6,161 nucleotides of DNA from Bacteroidales bacterium (GCA_004552195.1 SFPC01000100.1:1-6161), one strand, 5' to 3'. Positions 1 to 5,878 are shown, counted from the first letter of the stretch. Notes: generated by a model from the letters alone, not told the origin. Program-made: numbers and translations.

Positions 1-18
1 CTAATCTTCAATATGCGC

Positions 19-36
19 CATGAGAAACCTCTCATG
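19..36. other. perfect 7-bp hairpin within the terminal repeat
   Basis: CATGAGA and TCTCATG pair over 7 bp around an AACC loop. On the minus strand the stem contains two ATG triplets, at 35-33 and 21-19. The second is preceded by AGAGG six bases upstream and opens a six-codon frame (MAHIED) ending at base 1. This could be a leader peptide with its start buried in a stem, or coincidence. The same structure recurs at 6082-6099. Confidence 0.45.
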
Positions 37-51
37 AAAAGAACGGGGGGC

Positions 52-85
52 GGCAAGCCTTCGGGTGGGGCGGGCCTGCCTTTTT
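52..85. terminator. GC-rich hairpin with T-run, terminator-like
   Basis: GGCAAGCC (52-59) pairs with GGCCTGCC (73-80), 7 of 8 positions, around a 13-base loop, and TTTTT (81-85) follows on the plus strand. That is the layout of an intrinsic terminator for plus-strand transcription, although no plus-strand gene is recognised upstream. The single A56/C76 mismatch on the plus strand becomes a U-G wobble on the minus strand, so a minus-strand transcript would pair fully. There the hairpin would sit at the very 5' end of RNA started from the box at 93-100. Its role (terminator, 5' stabiliser or attenuator) is undecided. A second copy lies at 6115-6148. Confidence 0.45.
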
Positions 86-92
86 GATGCTG

Positions 93-100
93 CAAAACTA
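93..100 (-). promoter_or_regulatory. possible minus-strand -7 promoter box (TAGTTTTG)
   Basis: Read on the minus strand, 100-93 is TAGTTTTG, an exact match to the Bacteroidota -7 consensus TAnnTTTG. Its flanks resemble those of the susC box at 5396-5389: both read CGTA-s-TTTTGC-r-GCAT on the minus strand. No clear -33 TTTG element is seen at the expected distance. Transcription would start near 87 and run toward base 1, into the far end of the window if the molecule is circular or tandem. The downstream target is not visible as a gene. Confidence 0.4.
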
Positions 101-216
101 CGGCAAGCGCAGAACAGACATTATAATAAAACGTGCAAACAGTATGAAAAATGTTGCTTCGCCCATTTTTTGATAGTCAAAGCACTGATTTTAGCATGTC
201 TCCCCCTATACGTCCG

Positions 217-273
217 TTAACGTACGCATTCGCGGAGGCAAGAACAGTCGGTCTTGTTCCTCTGGAATGCCAT
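217..273 (-). CDS. possible 18-aa cysteine-rich microprotein
   Basis: I do not recognise this frame. It starts at ATG 273-271, ends at TAA 219-217 and would encode MAFQRNKTDCSCLRECVR. It contains three cysteines (residues 10, 12, 16) and several basic residues, with no signal peptide or membrane segment. The start is preceded by AAAGGAG (286-280) with a six-base spacer, an unusually good Shine-Dalgarno for a Bacteroidota context, where such sites are often weak. It lies inside one copy of the degenerate repeat found upstream of the susC-like gene. No promoter box was found between it and the hairpins behind susD. The open frame extends in phase back to a stop at 333-331. It may equally be a chance frame in a dispersed intergenic repeat. 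Confidence 0.2.
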   Translation of the reverse strand: MAFQRNKTDCSCLRECVR

Positions 274-324
274 ATCCGACTCCTTTATATACGCTTTTTC
301 AAAGCCGCAAAAATCCTTCAACCC
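259..324 (-). repeat. degenerate intergenic repeat, copy A
   Basis: On the minus strand this copy shares a 13-base identical core (GCGTATATAAAGG, plus-strand 282-294) with copy D at 5929-5992. Similarity extends on both sides: a GGnTTrAmGGA-like start, TTTTGCG, and ATTCCAG at the far end. Copies B (5769-5800) and C (5839-5875) share the TATATAAA and GAGTsGGA parts. Here the module places AAAGGAG six bases before an ATG. Confidence 0.6.
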
Positions 325-404
325 TTCAGACTATGCGCTTCCCGCTATCGGGGCGCGCTCGGGACTTTCACCCATTAGATTATGCCCATGTCGGGCGAAC
401 AGGA

Positions 405-445
405 AGCAGGAGATAAACACCTGCGATGGGTGTTTACCTCCTGCT
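405..445 (-). terminator. strong 17-bp hairpin behind susD-like, probable 3' end
   Basis: Arms 405-421 and 429-445 pair at 16 of 17 positions around a 7-base loop. The one plus-strand mismatch (A413/C437) is a U-G wobble in minus-strand RNA, so the stem is complete in the transcript of the susCD pair. It begins 61 bases past the susD-like stop. The following minus-strand bases read TTCCTGTTCG, only a weak U-tract, so it may act as an RNA 3'-end stabiliser or a non-canonical terminator rather than a textbook intrinsic terminator. Confidence 0.65.
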
Positions 446-457
446 CTGGTGATGGCA

Positions 458-485
458 GGCCTCTTTCGTGGGTGAAAGAGAAGCC
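458..485 (-). terminator. first hairpin after the susD-like stop
   Basis: CTCTTTC (461-467) and GAAAGAG (474-480) form a perfect 7-bp stem around GTGGGT. Three further pairs, GGC (458-460) with GCC (483-485), lie across a two-base bulge (481-482). It starts 21 bases after the stop codon in transcription direction, directly ahead of the larger hairpin at 405-445. No U-run follows. Together the two look like a tandem 3' structure ending the operon transcript. Confidence 0.45.
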
Positions 486-505
486 TTATCAGGATAGTCT
501 TTGTG

Positions 506-2266
506 TCAGAAAGCGGGGTAGCCGTAGTTTTGCGTGTAGCGTCCCAGCGAGAAGTTGTACTGGGCGACAGGGATGGGGAAGTACTCCTCGCCTGCATCAA
601 ACTTTGCAACCTGGTAGTAGACGCGCTGGTCCTTTTCGGCTTCGAAGTAGCGGGTCATCACGTCTTTGGCAATACCCCATCTGACGAGGTCGAAGAAGCG
701 TTCACCCTCAAGGGCCTTTTCCAGACGCATTTCGGTGCGCAGAGCCTGGCGTGCATAGTCCTGGGTCCAGCCTTCTGCGGGGTAGAGTCCGATCTTGTAG
801 TTGGCGGCGTCCTTTTCGGGATTGTTGAAGTCCTTCACGTATTCGCTGTCCATGGCACGCTGGCGCACGCGGTTGATGAGCTGTCGGGCCGTTTCGAGTT
901 CTTCGCCCAGTTCAATGAGCGCTTCGGCCTTGTAGAGCAGCAGGTCGGCGTAGCGGATAATCTGCCAGTTGAGTTCGGAAGCACCCCAAGGCCAACCCTT
1001 GATCATGTCGGGCGACTCGGGCGAAACCCAGAAACGCTTGGCGCAGTTGTGGCCATAGACACCGCGGTCGCGTACCCACGACTGGCAGGGCGTTTCGCGG
1101 TAGGTCTTGTAGGTGATGGTGGGTCGGCCTACTACGAAGTCAAGGCGCGGGTCGACGGTGGGTTCGGTGTTGCTCAGATTCTGGTGCGTTTCATCGATGA
1201 ACTCCACCACACCGTAGTCGGGGCGCGACTGATAGTCAAATACGGGCAGTCCGTTCTCATCGGTCTGGTAGGCATTGATGAGGTCCTGCGAGGGCAGGAA
1301 GAATCCGTCGCCGTGGTAGGGGCTGTTGCCACCCGGGGAGTTGAGAAGGTTGCTCCAGTTGATGCGTCCGCCGTCAGACGAGCCGTCGTTCATGGAGTAT
1401 TGCACGGAGAATACCGATTCTGGACCATTCTCGTAGGCAATCATGTCCAGCTGCTGGAAGTCCTTGAGGAGGTCGTAGCCCTTCACCTCGTCGATGAGGT
1501 CCACCACTTCGCGGAGGAGCTGCTTGTTGACACCCGTAACGGCGTGGGTCTGTTCGTCCTGTTCATAGGCCTCGTAGAGTTTCACCTTGGCGGCATATGC
1601 CAGCGCGATGTTGCGATTGATGCGTCCTACTTCGCCCTGCTTTTCGGGAAGGTCTTCAGCGGCGTCGAGCAGGTCGCCTGCGATGCGGGCCAGGTGTTCC
1701 TTGCGTGTGAACTGGTCGTTGGGTACGTCAACGTATTCGCTGACCTTGAGGTCCTCGTCGATATAGGGCACCTTGTTGAAGAGTCTGACGAGTTCAAAAT
1801 AGTGGTGGGCGCGTATCACCTTGACTTCGGCAATGCGCATGTCCCTGTCCTTATACTCATTGGGGTCAGCAGCCTTGAGCACGCGCAGGGCAGAGTTGCA
1901 GCGTGAGATGAGGCTGTAGAGGTTGAACCACTTGCCGTCGAGGTTGCCGTTGTTGCTCTGCAGCTGGAAGGTTTCCATGGCGTGTACGTCCCAGACGTCG
2001 CCCTCGCCGCCGCCGCCCTTGTAGGCGTTGTCGGCGCGCACCTCGCCATAGCTCCAGTTAGTGGTGGGGCGCATGCAGGGGTCTCCCTGTTCGTTGGTCA
2101 TGCCGTAGAGCGAGGCGTAGGCGGCATTGACCAGGAGCTCGATGGCCTCGGGAGAGTTCATTACACCGTCCGAGAGGCTTCCCTGTGGCGGGTTTTCCAA
2201 AAAGTTGTCGGAGCATCCGGTCGTCATGACGACACAAAGTGATGCCAATATATTCTTCAGTTTCAT
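506..2266 (-). CDS. susD: SusD/RagB-family nutrient-binding outer membrane lipoprotein
   Basis: This 586-residue protein is a surface-exposed binding lipoprotein that pairs with the SusC-like receptor and holds a glycan or other oligomer over its barrel. The N-terminus is a lipoprotein signal: a basic MKLK start, a hydrophobic stretch and lipobox TTGC, with lipidated Cys18. SDNFLE follows, with acidic residues near the cysteine as in Bacteroidota surface-export signals. Family blocks include PPQGS (26-30), NAAYASLYG (47-55), the helical region with YSLISRCNSAL (117-127), RAHHYFELVRLFNKVPY (152-168), RYADLLLYKAEA (438 on), LEGERFFDLVRWG (519-531) and YFPIP (562-566). Length is normal for the family. 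The ATG at 2266 was chosen because it directly precedes the signal peptide; the open frame upstream overlaps the end of susC and is not used. It follows susC by 28 bases, so the two are cotranscribed. The symbol is a family label, not proof of starch binding. Confidence 0.95.
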   Translation of the reverse strand: MKLKNILASLCVVMTTGCSDNFLENPPQGSLSDGVMNSPEAIELLVNAAYASLYGMTNEQGDPCMRPTTNWSYGEVRADNAYKGGGGEGDVWDVHAMETFQLQSNNGNLDGKWFNLYSLISRCNSALRVLKAADPNEYKDRDMRIAEVKVIRAHHYFELVRLFNKVPYIDEDLKVSEYVDVPNDQFTRKEHLARIAGDLLDAAEDLPEKQGEVGRINRNIALAYAAKVKLYEAYEQDEQTHAVTGVNKQLLREVVDLIDEVKGYDLLKDFQQLDMIAYENGPESVFSVQYSMNDGSSDGGRINWSNLLNSPGGNSPYHGDGFFLPSQDLINAYQTDENGLPVFDYQSRPDYGVVEFIDETHQNLSNTEPTVDPRLDFVVGRPTITYKTYRETPCQSWVRDRGVYGHNCAKRFWVSPESPDMIKGWPWGASELNWQIIRYADLLLYKAEALIELGEELETARQLINRVRQRAMDSEYVKDFNNPEKDAANYKIGLYPAEGWTQDYARQALRTEMRLEKALEGERFFDLVRWGIAKDVMTRYFEAEKDQRVYYQVAKFDAGEEYFPIPVAQYNFSLGRYTQNYGYPAF

Positions 2267-2294
2267 TGTATCAAAGGTTATTGTATGGTGTGAT

Positions 2295-5200
2295 TTAGAA
2301 TCCGATTTGAACTCCCAGGGTGAACTGGCGGGGCAGAGCATAGGGATAGCCCAGTCCTTCGGGGTCAGCTCCCTTGTAGGAGGTGATGGTGAAGAGGTTT
2401 TGTGCCTGCATGTAGATACGTGCATTCTGCAGCTTGAGCTTGGCACGTACCGACTCGGGCAGGGTGTAACCCAGGGTGAGGGTCTTCAGTCTGAGGAACG
2501 AACCGTCCTCGATGTAGAATTGCGAAACCTCGTGCTCGTTGTTGGAGTTGTCGGTGGTGGGGGCGGGAGTGTCGCAATTGTAGTAGCCGGTCTGCAGGAA
2601 CTGTTCGTAGGCATGAGCAGCAGAGAGCAGGCGCGTTCCGTGGTTGCCGTTCCAGCACTGGAAGAGGTCGGTGTAGTACTTCGAGTTGTTGAAGGCATCG
2701 CGGATGATGGCCGAGAAGAACATGTTGAGGTCGAAGCCCTTCCAGCGTGCGCCGAGCGTGAGGCCGAACTGTGCCTTGGGCAGGTCACATCCGATCCAGG
2801 TGCGGTCGTTGTAGTTGATCTTGCCGTCGCCGTTGGCATCGACGTACCTGATGCGTCCTACACCGGGCTTGCCGAATTCCACCTGATACTTCTGGCAGTA
2901 TTCATCGACTTCGGCCTGGCTGTGGAACACGCCCTGCGTCTTGAATCCCATCCAAGAGCCGAGGGACTGGCCCACGAGTGAATGGCCGGCATAGCCGCCG
3001 CCATAAGAGTAGTAGATGTCGTCGAGCAGGTCGGTCACTTCGTTTTTCTGGACAGAGACGTTGAGTGCCACGTCATAGCTGAAGTCATTGCCGACATGGT
3101 CGCGCCAGGAAACTTGTGCCTCAATACCCTTGTTGACCATACTGCCGCCGTTGTACCAGCAGTATCCGCCTTCGCCGATGGTTGCGATGTAGGGTTTCTC
3201 CACGAGCATGTCCTTGGTCTTCTTGTAGAAGTAGTCGAAGGAGACTACGAGGCGGTTCTTGAGGAATCCTGCATCGAAGCCCACGTTGGTCTGGTAAGTA
3301 CGTTCCCATTTGAGGTCGGGGTTGGTGGCGCGCACGCGGAAGGCACCGGGCGAAAGGGTGTTGCCGTCGCCGTTCATGTTGTAGGAACCGCGGTTGAGGC
3401 TCATGAGGTACTTGGCGTAGAAGGCTTCGTTGTCGATCAGGTCGTTACCATTGATACCCCAGGAGGCGCGCAGCTTGAGGTCGGCGAGCCAGTCGGAAAG
3501 GGGCTCCATGAACTTCTCGCGCGAAATACGCCAACCGGCAGAGAACGAGGGGAACCAGTCGTAGTTGTGGTCCTTGGACAGACGCGAAGAGGCGTCGCGA
3601 CGGATGGTGACAGAGGCAAGGTAGCGGTTGTCGTAGGTGTAGTTGAGCTTGCCGAAGCCAGAGAACATGGAGTAGTTCGATGCGCCGGAACCTACATTCT
3701 TGTTGGCCGAAACGTTGTCGAGGTAGATGTAGTTGGGGTCTTCGATTTCAAGTCCGGTGCCATAGCCGAAGAAGCTCTCGTTGTGGTACTTCTTGGCTTC
3801 CAGACCGGCCAGTGCCATGAAGGAGTGCTTGCCCAGGTCGAGGTTGTACTGGGCGGTATTGGTCCATACCCAGTCCACGTTCTTGGCCGTCGACTGCGTG
3901 AGCTTGTTCACATCGTCGCGCAACCATTTCGGTTCGAAGGTCTTTCTGGTCTCGTTGTAGTAGTTGACACCGAAGTTGGTCTTGATGATGAGTCGCTTGA
4001 TGGGTTCGATTTGCAGATAAGCGTTACCGAACACACGCCAGAACTCGTTGGAGTTGGCCTTGCTGTTTTCGATGAGGCGCATGATGTTGGGCGTGTCGCC
4101 GAGGATGTCGTTGATCTGGTCGACATATACGCCCTCCACGTCGTAGACTGCCTTGGCGGGGTGCTGCTTCACAGCGTTCTCTTCGGCGCCACCGGGCATG
4201 TCGTGGCTCTGCCACCAGTTCACGGCCACATTGCCTCCCACCTTCAGGCGGTTGTCGAGATAGGCGTAGTCGTTGTTGAAGCGCGTGTTGAGTCGCTGGA
4301 AGTCGGTGCCCTTGACGATACCATCGTGGTCAATCCAGTTGATCGAGAAGGTCGAAGAACCATTCTCGGCACCCTTCTGAAGGCCGAGGCTGTAGTTCTG
4401 CATCAGTCCGGTGCGGTGAATCTGGTCTTCCCAGTTGGTAGATTGCGGCAGTACGTCGACCCCGTTGAGGTTCTTGTAGGTCTGGAGCTGTGCCTTTTCG
4501 CCGCTGCCGTAGACAGAGGAGTTGGGCGTGGCACCGTTGTGTGCATACTTGTAGGCCGACCAGTACACGTCGCCCCACTGGTAGGCATCGAGGAGGTCGA
4601 GGCCACTCTGATAGGACTGCAGGGTGAGAGAGGCATCGAAGGTGGCATGGGTCTCGCCCTTCTTGGCGCGCTTGGTGGTGATGATGATGACGCCGTTGGC
4701 GGCCTGTGCACCGTAGATGGAGGCCGAGGCAGCATCCTTCAGCACCTGGATGGACTCCACGTCGTTGCTGTTGAGGATCGTACCCACATTCTCGCGGGTC
4801 ATCACTCCGTCAATCACGTAGAGCGGACCGTTGGCATCGCTGCGGAACGAAGAGGCACCGCGAATCGACGTGTTGGTGCTCAGACCGCCCGGTGTACCAT
4901 CGGTGGTGATGTTCATACCGGCCACACGGCCCTGCAGCGACTGGATGACATTGCCCGTGGGGATGTCGGCCACGTCCTTCATCTTCACTACCGAAACGGA
5001 ACCCGTGAGGTCCGACTTTTTCTCGGCCGAGTAGCCTACCACAACCACTTCGCCCATCGTGTTGCTGATCTCCTTCAGTTTAATTACCATCTCAGGGGCG
5101 GCCTTCACGGTCGTTCTCTCATATCCTATATAGGAAATGATAAGGTCGCTTCCCTCGGGTACTACCAAGGTAAACTTGCCGCTGAGGTCGGTGCGGGTGG

Positions 5201-5354
5201 CATTGGTCCTTTTTACAGACGAAAACACACTGGCTCCTATCATGGGCTCAGAATCGGTGGCCGAAATCACGGAGCCTTTCACCGTGATGTTTTGGGCCTG
5301 CACTGTTATGGCCATGATACACAGCCATAACGAAATCAGAAGTCTTTTTTCCAT
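2295..5354 (-). CDS. susC: SusC/RagA-family TonB-linked outer membrane receptor
   Basis: This 1019-residue protein is a TonB-dependent transporter that imports oligomers captured by its SusD-like partner across the outer membrane. A signal peptide (MEKRLLISLW..., likely cleaved after Ala20 in VQA-Q) is followed by a carboxypeptidase-regulatory-like domain (about 23-95) typical of SusC. The TonB-box and linker region EVVVVGYSAEKKSDLTGSV comes at about 102-120. Plug motifs follow: LQGRVAGMNI (140-149), SIRGASSF (163-170), LYVIDGV (178-184), and VESIQVLKDAASASIYGAQ with AANGVIIITTK (199-228). A large barrel ends in the terminal Phe of QIGF. DANGDGKINYND at 839-850 resembles an EF-hand-like calcium loop, common in this family. 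There is no N-terminal STN domain, so signalling to an anti-sigma factor is not expected. The ATG at 5354 gives the signal peptide and lies about 29 bases after the predicted transcription start. An in-frame extension to 5774 would bury the signal and is rejected. Substrate unknown. Confidence 0.96.
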   Translation of the reverse strand: MEKRLLISLWLCIMAITVQAQNITVKGSVISATDSEPMIGASVFSSVKRTNATRTDLSGKFTLVVPEGSDLIISYIGYERTTVKAAPEMVIKLKEISNTMGEVVVVGYSAEKKSDLTGSVSVVKMKDVADIPTGNVIQSLQGRVAGMNITTDGTPGGLSTNTSIRGASSFRSDANGPLYVIDGVMTRENVGTILNSNDVESIQVLKDAASASIYGAQAANGVIIITTKRAKKGETHATFDASLTLQSYQSGLDLLDAYQWGDVYWSAYKYAHNGATPNSSVYGSGEKAQLQTYKNLNGVDVLPQSTNWEDQIHRTGLMQNYSLGLQKGAENGSSTFSINWIDHDGIVKGTDFQRLNTRFNNDYAYLDNRLKVGGNVAVNWWQSHDMPGGAEENAVKQHPAKAVYDVEGVYVDQINDILGDTPNIMRLIENSKANSNEFWRVFGNAYLQIEPIKRLIIKTNFGVNYYNETRKTFEPKWLRDDVNKLTQSTAKNVDWVWTNTAQYNLDLGKHSFMALAGLEAKKYHNESFFGYGTGLEIEDPNYIYLDNVSANKNVGSGASNYSMFSGFGKLNYTYDNRYLASVTIRRDASSRLSKDHNYDWFPSFSAGWRISREKFMEPLSDWLADLKLRASWGINGNDLIDNEAFYAKYLMSLNRGSYNMNGDGNTLSPGAFRVRATNPDLKWERTYQTNVGFDAGFLKNRLVVSFDYFYKKTKDMLVEKPYIATIGEGGYCWYNGGSMVNKGIEAQVSWRDHVGNDFSYDVALNVSVQKNEVTDLLDDIYYSYGGGYAGHSLVGQSLGSWMGFKTQGVFHSQAEVDEYCQKYQVEFGKPGVGRIRYVDANGDGKINYNDRTWIGCDLPKAQFGLTLGARWKGFDLNMFFSAIIRDAFNNSKYYTDLFQCWNGNHGTRLLSAAHAYEQFLQTGYYNCDTPAPTTDNSNNEHEVSQFYIEDGSFLRLKTLTLGYTLPESVRAKLKLQNARIYMQAQNLFTITSYKGADPEGLGYPYALPRQFTLGVQIGF

Positions 5355-5388
5355 ATTGGATGTTTTTCGTTTAAGGGTTTCAATGCCG

Positions 5389-5396
5389 CAAAAGTA
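5389..5396 (-). promoter_or_regulatory. probable susCD promoter, -7 box TACTTTTG
   Basis: Read on the minus strand, 5396-5389 is TACTTTTG, an exact TAnnTTTG match to the Bacteroidota primary sigma -7 consensus. It lies 34 bases ahead of the susC-like ATG, which puts the transcription start near 5383 and gives a leader of about 29 bases. The -33 position has only TTATAT-like sequence rather than TTTG, so the promoter may need an activator bound upstream. The leader ends in an A-rich stretch before ATG with no strong Shine-Dalgarno, which is usual for this phylum. Confidence 0.65.
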
Positions 5397-5425
5397 CGCC
5401 CGCTTATAGCTGTAGGATATAACGG

Positions 5426-5476
5426 ATGTTGCATTTGATGAGAAAAAATCGCAGATGCAACATTTGTAATGCAAAT
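5426..5476. promoter_or_regulatory. operator-like cluster of TTGCAT/ATGCAA words
   Basis: ATGTTGCAT (5426-5434) and ATGCAACAT (5455-5463) form a perfect 9-bp inverted repeat with a 20-base spacer. A third copy of the ATGCAA word is at 5469-5474, 14 bases after the second, and ATTTG/CAAAT (5462-5466 and 5472-5476) is a further short inverted repeat. The cluster lies about 40-95 bases upstream of the predicted transcription start, the usual place for an activator site, in front of a promoter with a poor -33 element. No regulator gene is in the window. The block could also be a chance or structural repeat. Confidence 0.4.
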
Positions 5477-5567
5477 AGCACATTTTTTCGCATACAAAGA
5501 GGCGAGCCCCGCGTGGATGTGGAGGCGGTTCGGGCTTTGTTCTGTTTCTTCCGCAGATTCCGCGGCT

Positions 5568-5624
5568 CCTGCGTTGCCCGTACAGCTGGCCCGGTGTCTG
5601 CGGTTCTGCCAGCCGGCACGCAGG
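5568..5624. other. GC-rich imperfect long hairpin
   Basis: CCTGCGT (5568-5574) pairs with ACGCAGG (5618-5624). After one bulged T, GCC (5576-5578) pairs with GGC (5615-5617). An inner stem, GCTGGC (5585-5590) with GCCAGC (5608-5613), closes a 17-base loop. In total 16 pairs form in a 57-base fold, separated by an asymmetric internal loop. There is no T-run on either side, so it is not a clear terminator. It lies upstream of the susC promoter and could be a structured RNA, the end of an upstream transcript or chance in GC-rich DNA. Confidence 0.3.
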
Positions 5625-5768
5625 GGTAGGATTGCAACGCCGAAGAACTGGACCGCTATGGCTACGCCGACATAGGGAATCGAGGACCTGAAGCGGTGTG
5701 GCCTCCCACAGCTGCAGACTCTCTTCGTGAGCTCTTCGATTTTCCGCACTTCTGTCGATGACTACGAT

Positions 5769-5789
5769 GCGCATGCCGCCCTCCCACTC
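5769..5789 (-). repeat. 21-bp direct repeat, first copy (repeat copy B, to about 5800)
   Basis: The 21 bases are identical to 5839-5859, with a 70-base period. On the minus strand they read GAGTGGGAGGGCGGC followed by ATGCGC, preceded at 5798-5789 by TATATAAAGG. This ties the repeat to the degenerate family seen at 259-324 and 5929-5992. GGGAGG sits five bases before the ATG, like a ribosome site. The frame opened there is in phase with susC but not protein-like. Confidence 0.75.
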
Positions 5790-5814
5790 CTTTATATATA
5801 ATAGGCGTAAGCGC

Positions 5815-5834
5815 TGCCGACTTGCCGGTCGGCA
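5815..5834. other. 7-bp hairpin between the 21-bp repeats
   Basis: TGCCGAC (5815-5821) and GTCGGCA (5828-5834) pair perfectly around TTGCCG. It lies between the two 21-bp direct repeats, and no T-run follows on either strand. A further inverted repeat, GGCATG/CATGCC (5831-5836 and 5842-5847), overlaps its right arm, so alternative foldings are possible. Confidence 0.4.
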
Positions 5835-5838
5835 TGAG

Positions 5839-5859
5839 GCGCATGCCGCCCTCCCACTC
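5839..5859 (-). repeat. 21-bp direct repeat, second copy (repeat copy C, to about 5875)
   Basis: Identical to 5769-5789. The AT-rich part beside it differs slightly from copy B: minus-strand TATATAAATAAGGATAGAGTGGGA in place of TATATAAAGGAGTGGGA, an apparent insertion of a few bases. The ATG at 5844-5842 opens a 60-codon minus-strand frame to 5662, basic and low in complexity, which I do not accept as a gene. Confidence 0.75.
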
Positions 5860-5862
5860 TAT

Positions 5863-5878
5863 CCTTATTTATATAAGG
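5863..5878. repeat. AT-rich palindrome CCTTAT-TTAT-ATAAGG
   Basis: CCTTAT (5863-5868) and ATAAGG (5873-5878) are perfect inverted arms around TTAT. The palindrome overlaps the AT-rich core of repeat copy C. It could be a protein-binding site or simply a by-product of that repeat. Confidence 0.45.

Larger units (their letters stand above)
1..98. repeat. 98-bp direct repeat, left copy
   Basis: Bases 1-98 are identical to 6064-6161 in the same orientation, and the second copy stops exactly at the window end. The repeat contains a perfect 7-bp hairpin (19-36), a GC-rich hairpin followed by TTTTT (52-85) and most of a minus-strand TAnnTTTG box (93-100; the last two bases lie outside the repeat). 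Such terminal redundancy is typical of a circular contig written with an assembler overlap, but it could also be a genuine repeat bounding the susCD locus. It holds no convincing gene. Short frames exist on both strands, for example 24 codons at 13-87 (+) and MAHIED-stop at 21-1 (-), and neither can be assigned a function. Confidence 0.97.
99..505. other. non-coding stretch downstream of the susD-like gene
   Basis: About 400 bases separate the left terminal repeat from the susD-like stop codon. They hold two strong hairpins next to the gene (405-445 and 458-485), one copy of a degenerate repeat (259-324), a possible 18-codon ORF (217-273) and a weak inverted repeat, GAACA/TGTTC, at 242-246 and 255-259. 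A 75-codon plus-strand frame (151-378) runs antisense through the repeat and has no recognisable protein feature. No RNA gene family was recognised. Confidence 0.6.

Noticed and set aside
503..1906. 467-codon plus-strand open frame
   Set aside because: A codon-aligned antisense shadow of the SusD-like gene, with the same compositional character and no family motif.
2267..2446. 60-codon in-frame N-terminal extension of the SusD-like protein
   Set aside because: It overlaps the susC 3' end and would bury the lipoprotein signal; the ATG at 2266 gives a standard lipobox start.
2127..2981. 284-codon plus-strand open frame across the susC/susD boundary
   Set aside because: Antisense to the susD start and the susC end. 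It has no domain or promoter and continues the same shadow frame as 2982-5330.
2982..5330. 782-codon plus-strand open frame
   Set aside because: It lies wholly antisense and codon-aligned to a clear SusC-like gene. Its product is Val/Gly/His/Asp-rich with no recognisable domain. Depletion of TTA, CTA and TCA in susC explains the openness.
5426..5675. Plus-strand frames of 67-68 codons upstream of susC
   Set aside because: They overlap each other and the susC upstream control region. They show no motif, signal or membrane segment and no promoter.
5355..5774. 140-codon in-frame N-terminal extension of the SusC-like protein
   Set aside because: It would place the signal peptide internally and span the promoter and the operator-like cluster. 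Its sequence is not protein-like. The ATG at 5354 gives a normal secretion signal.
5662..5844. 60-codon minus-strand frame starting in repeat copy C
   Set aside because: Basic, low-complexity product that runs through repeat copy B and the GC-rich region. Only the repeat supplies its ribosome-site-like start.
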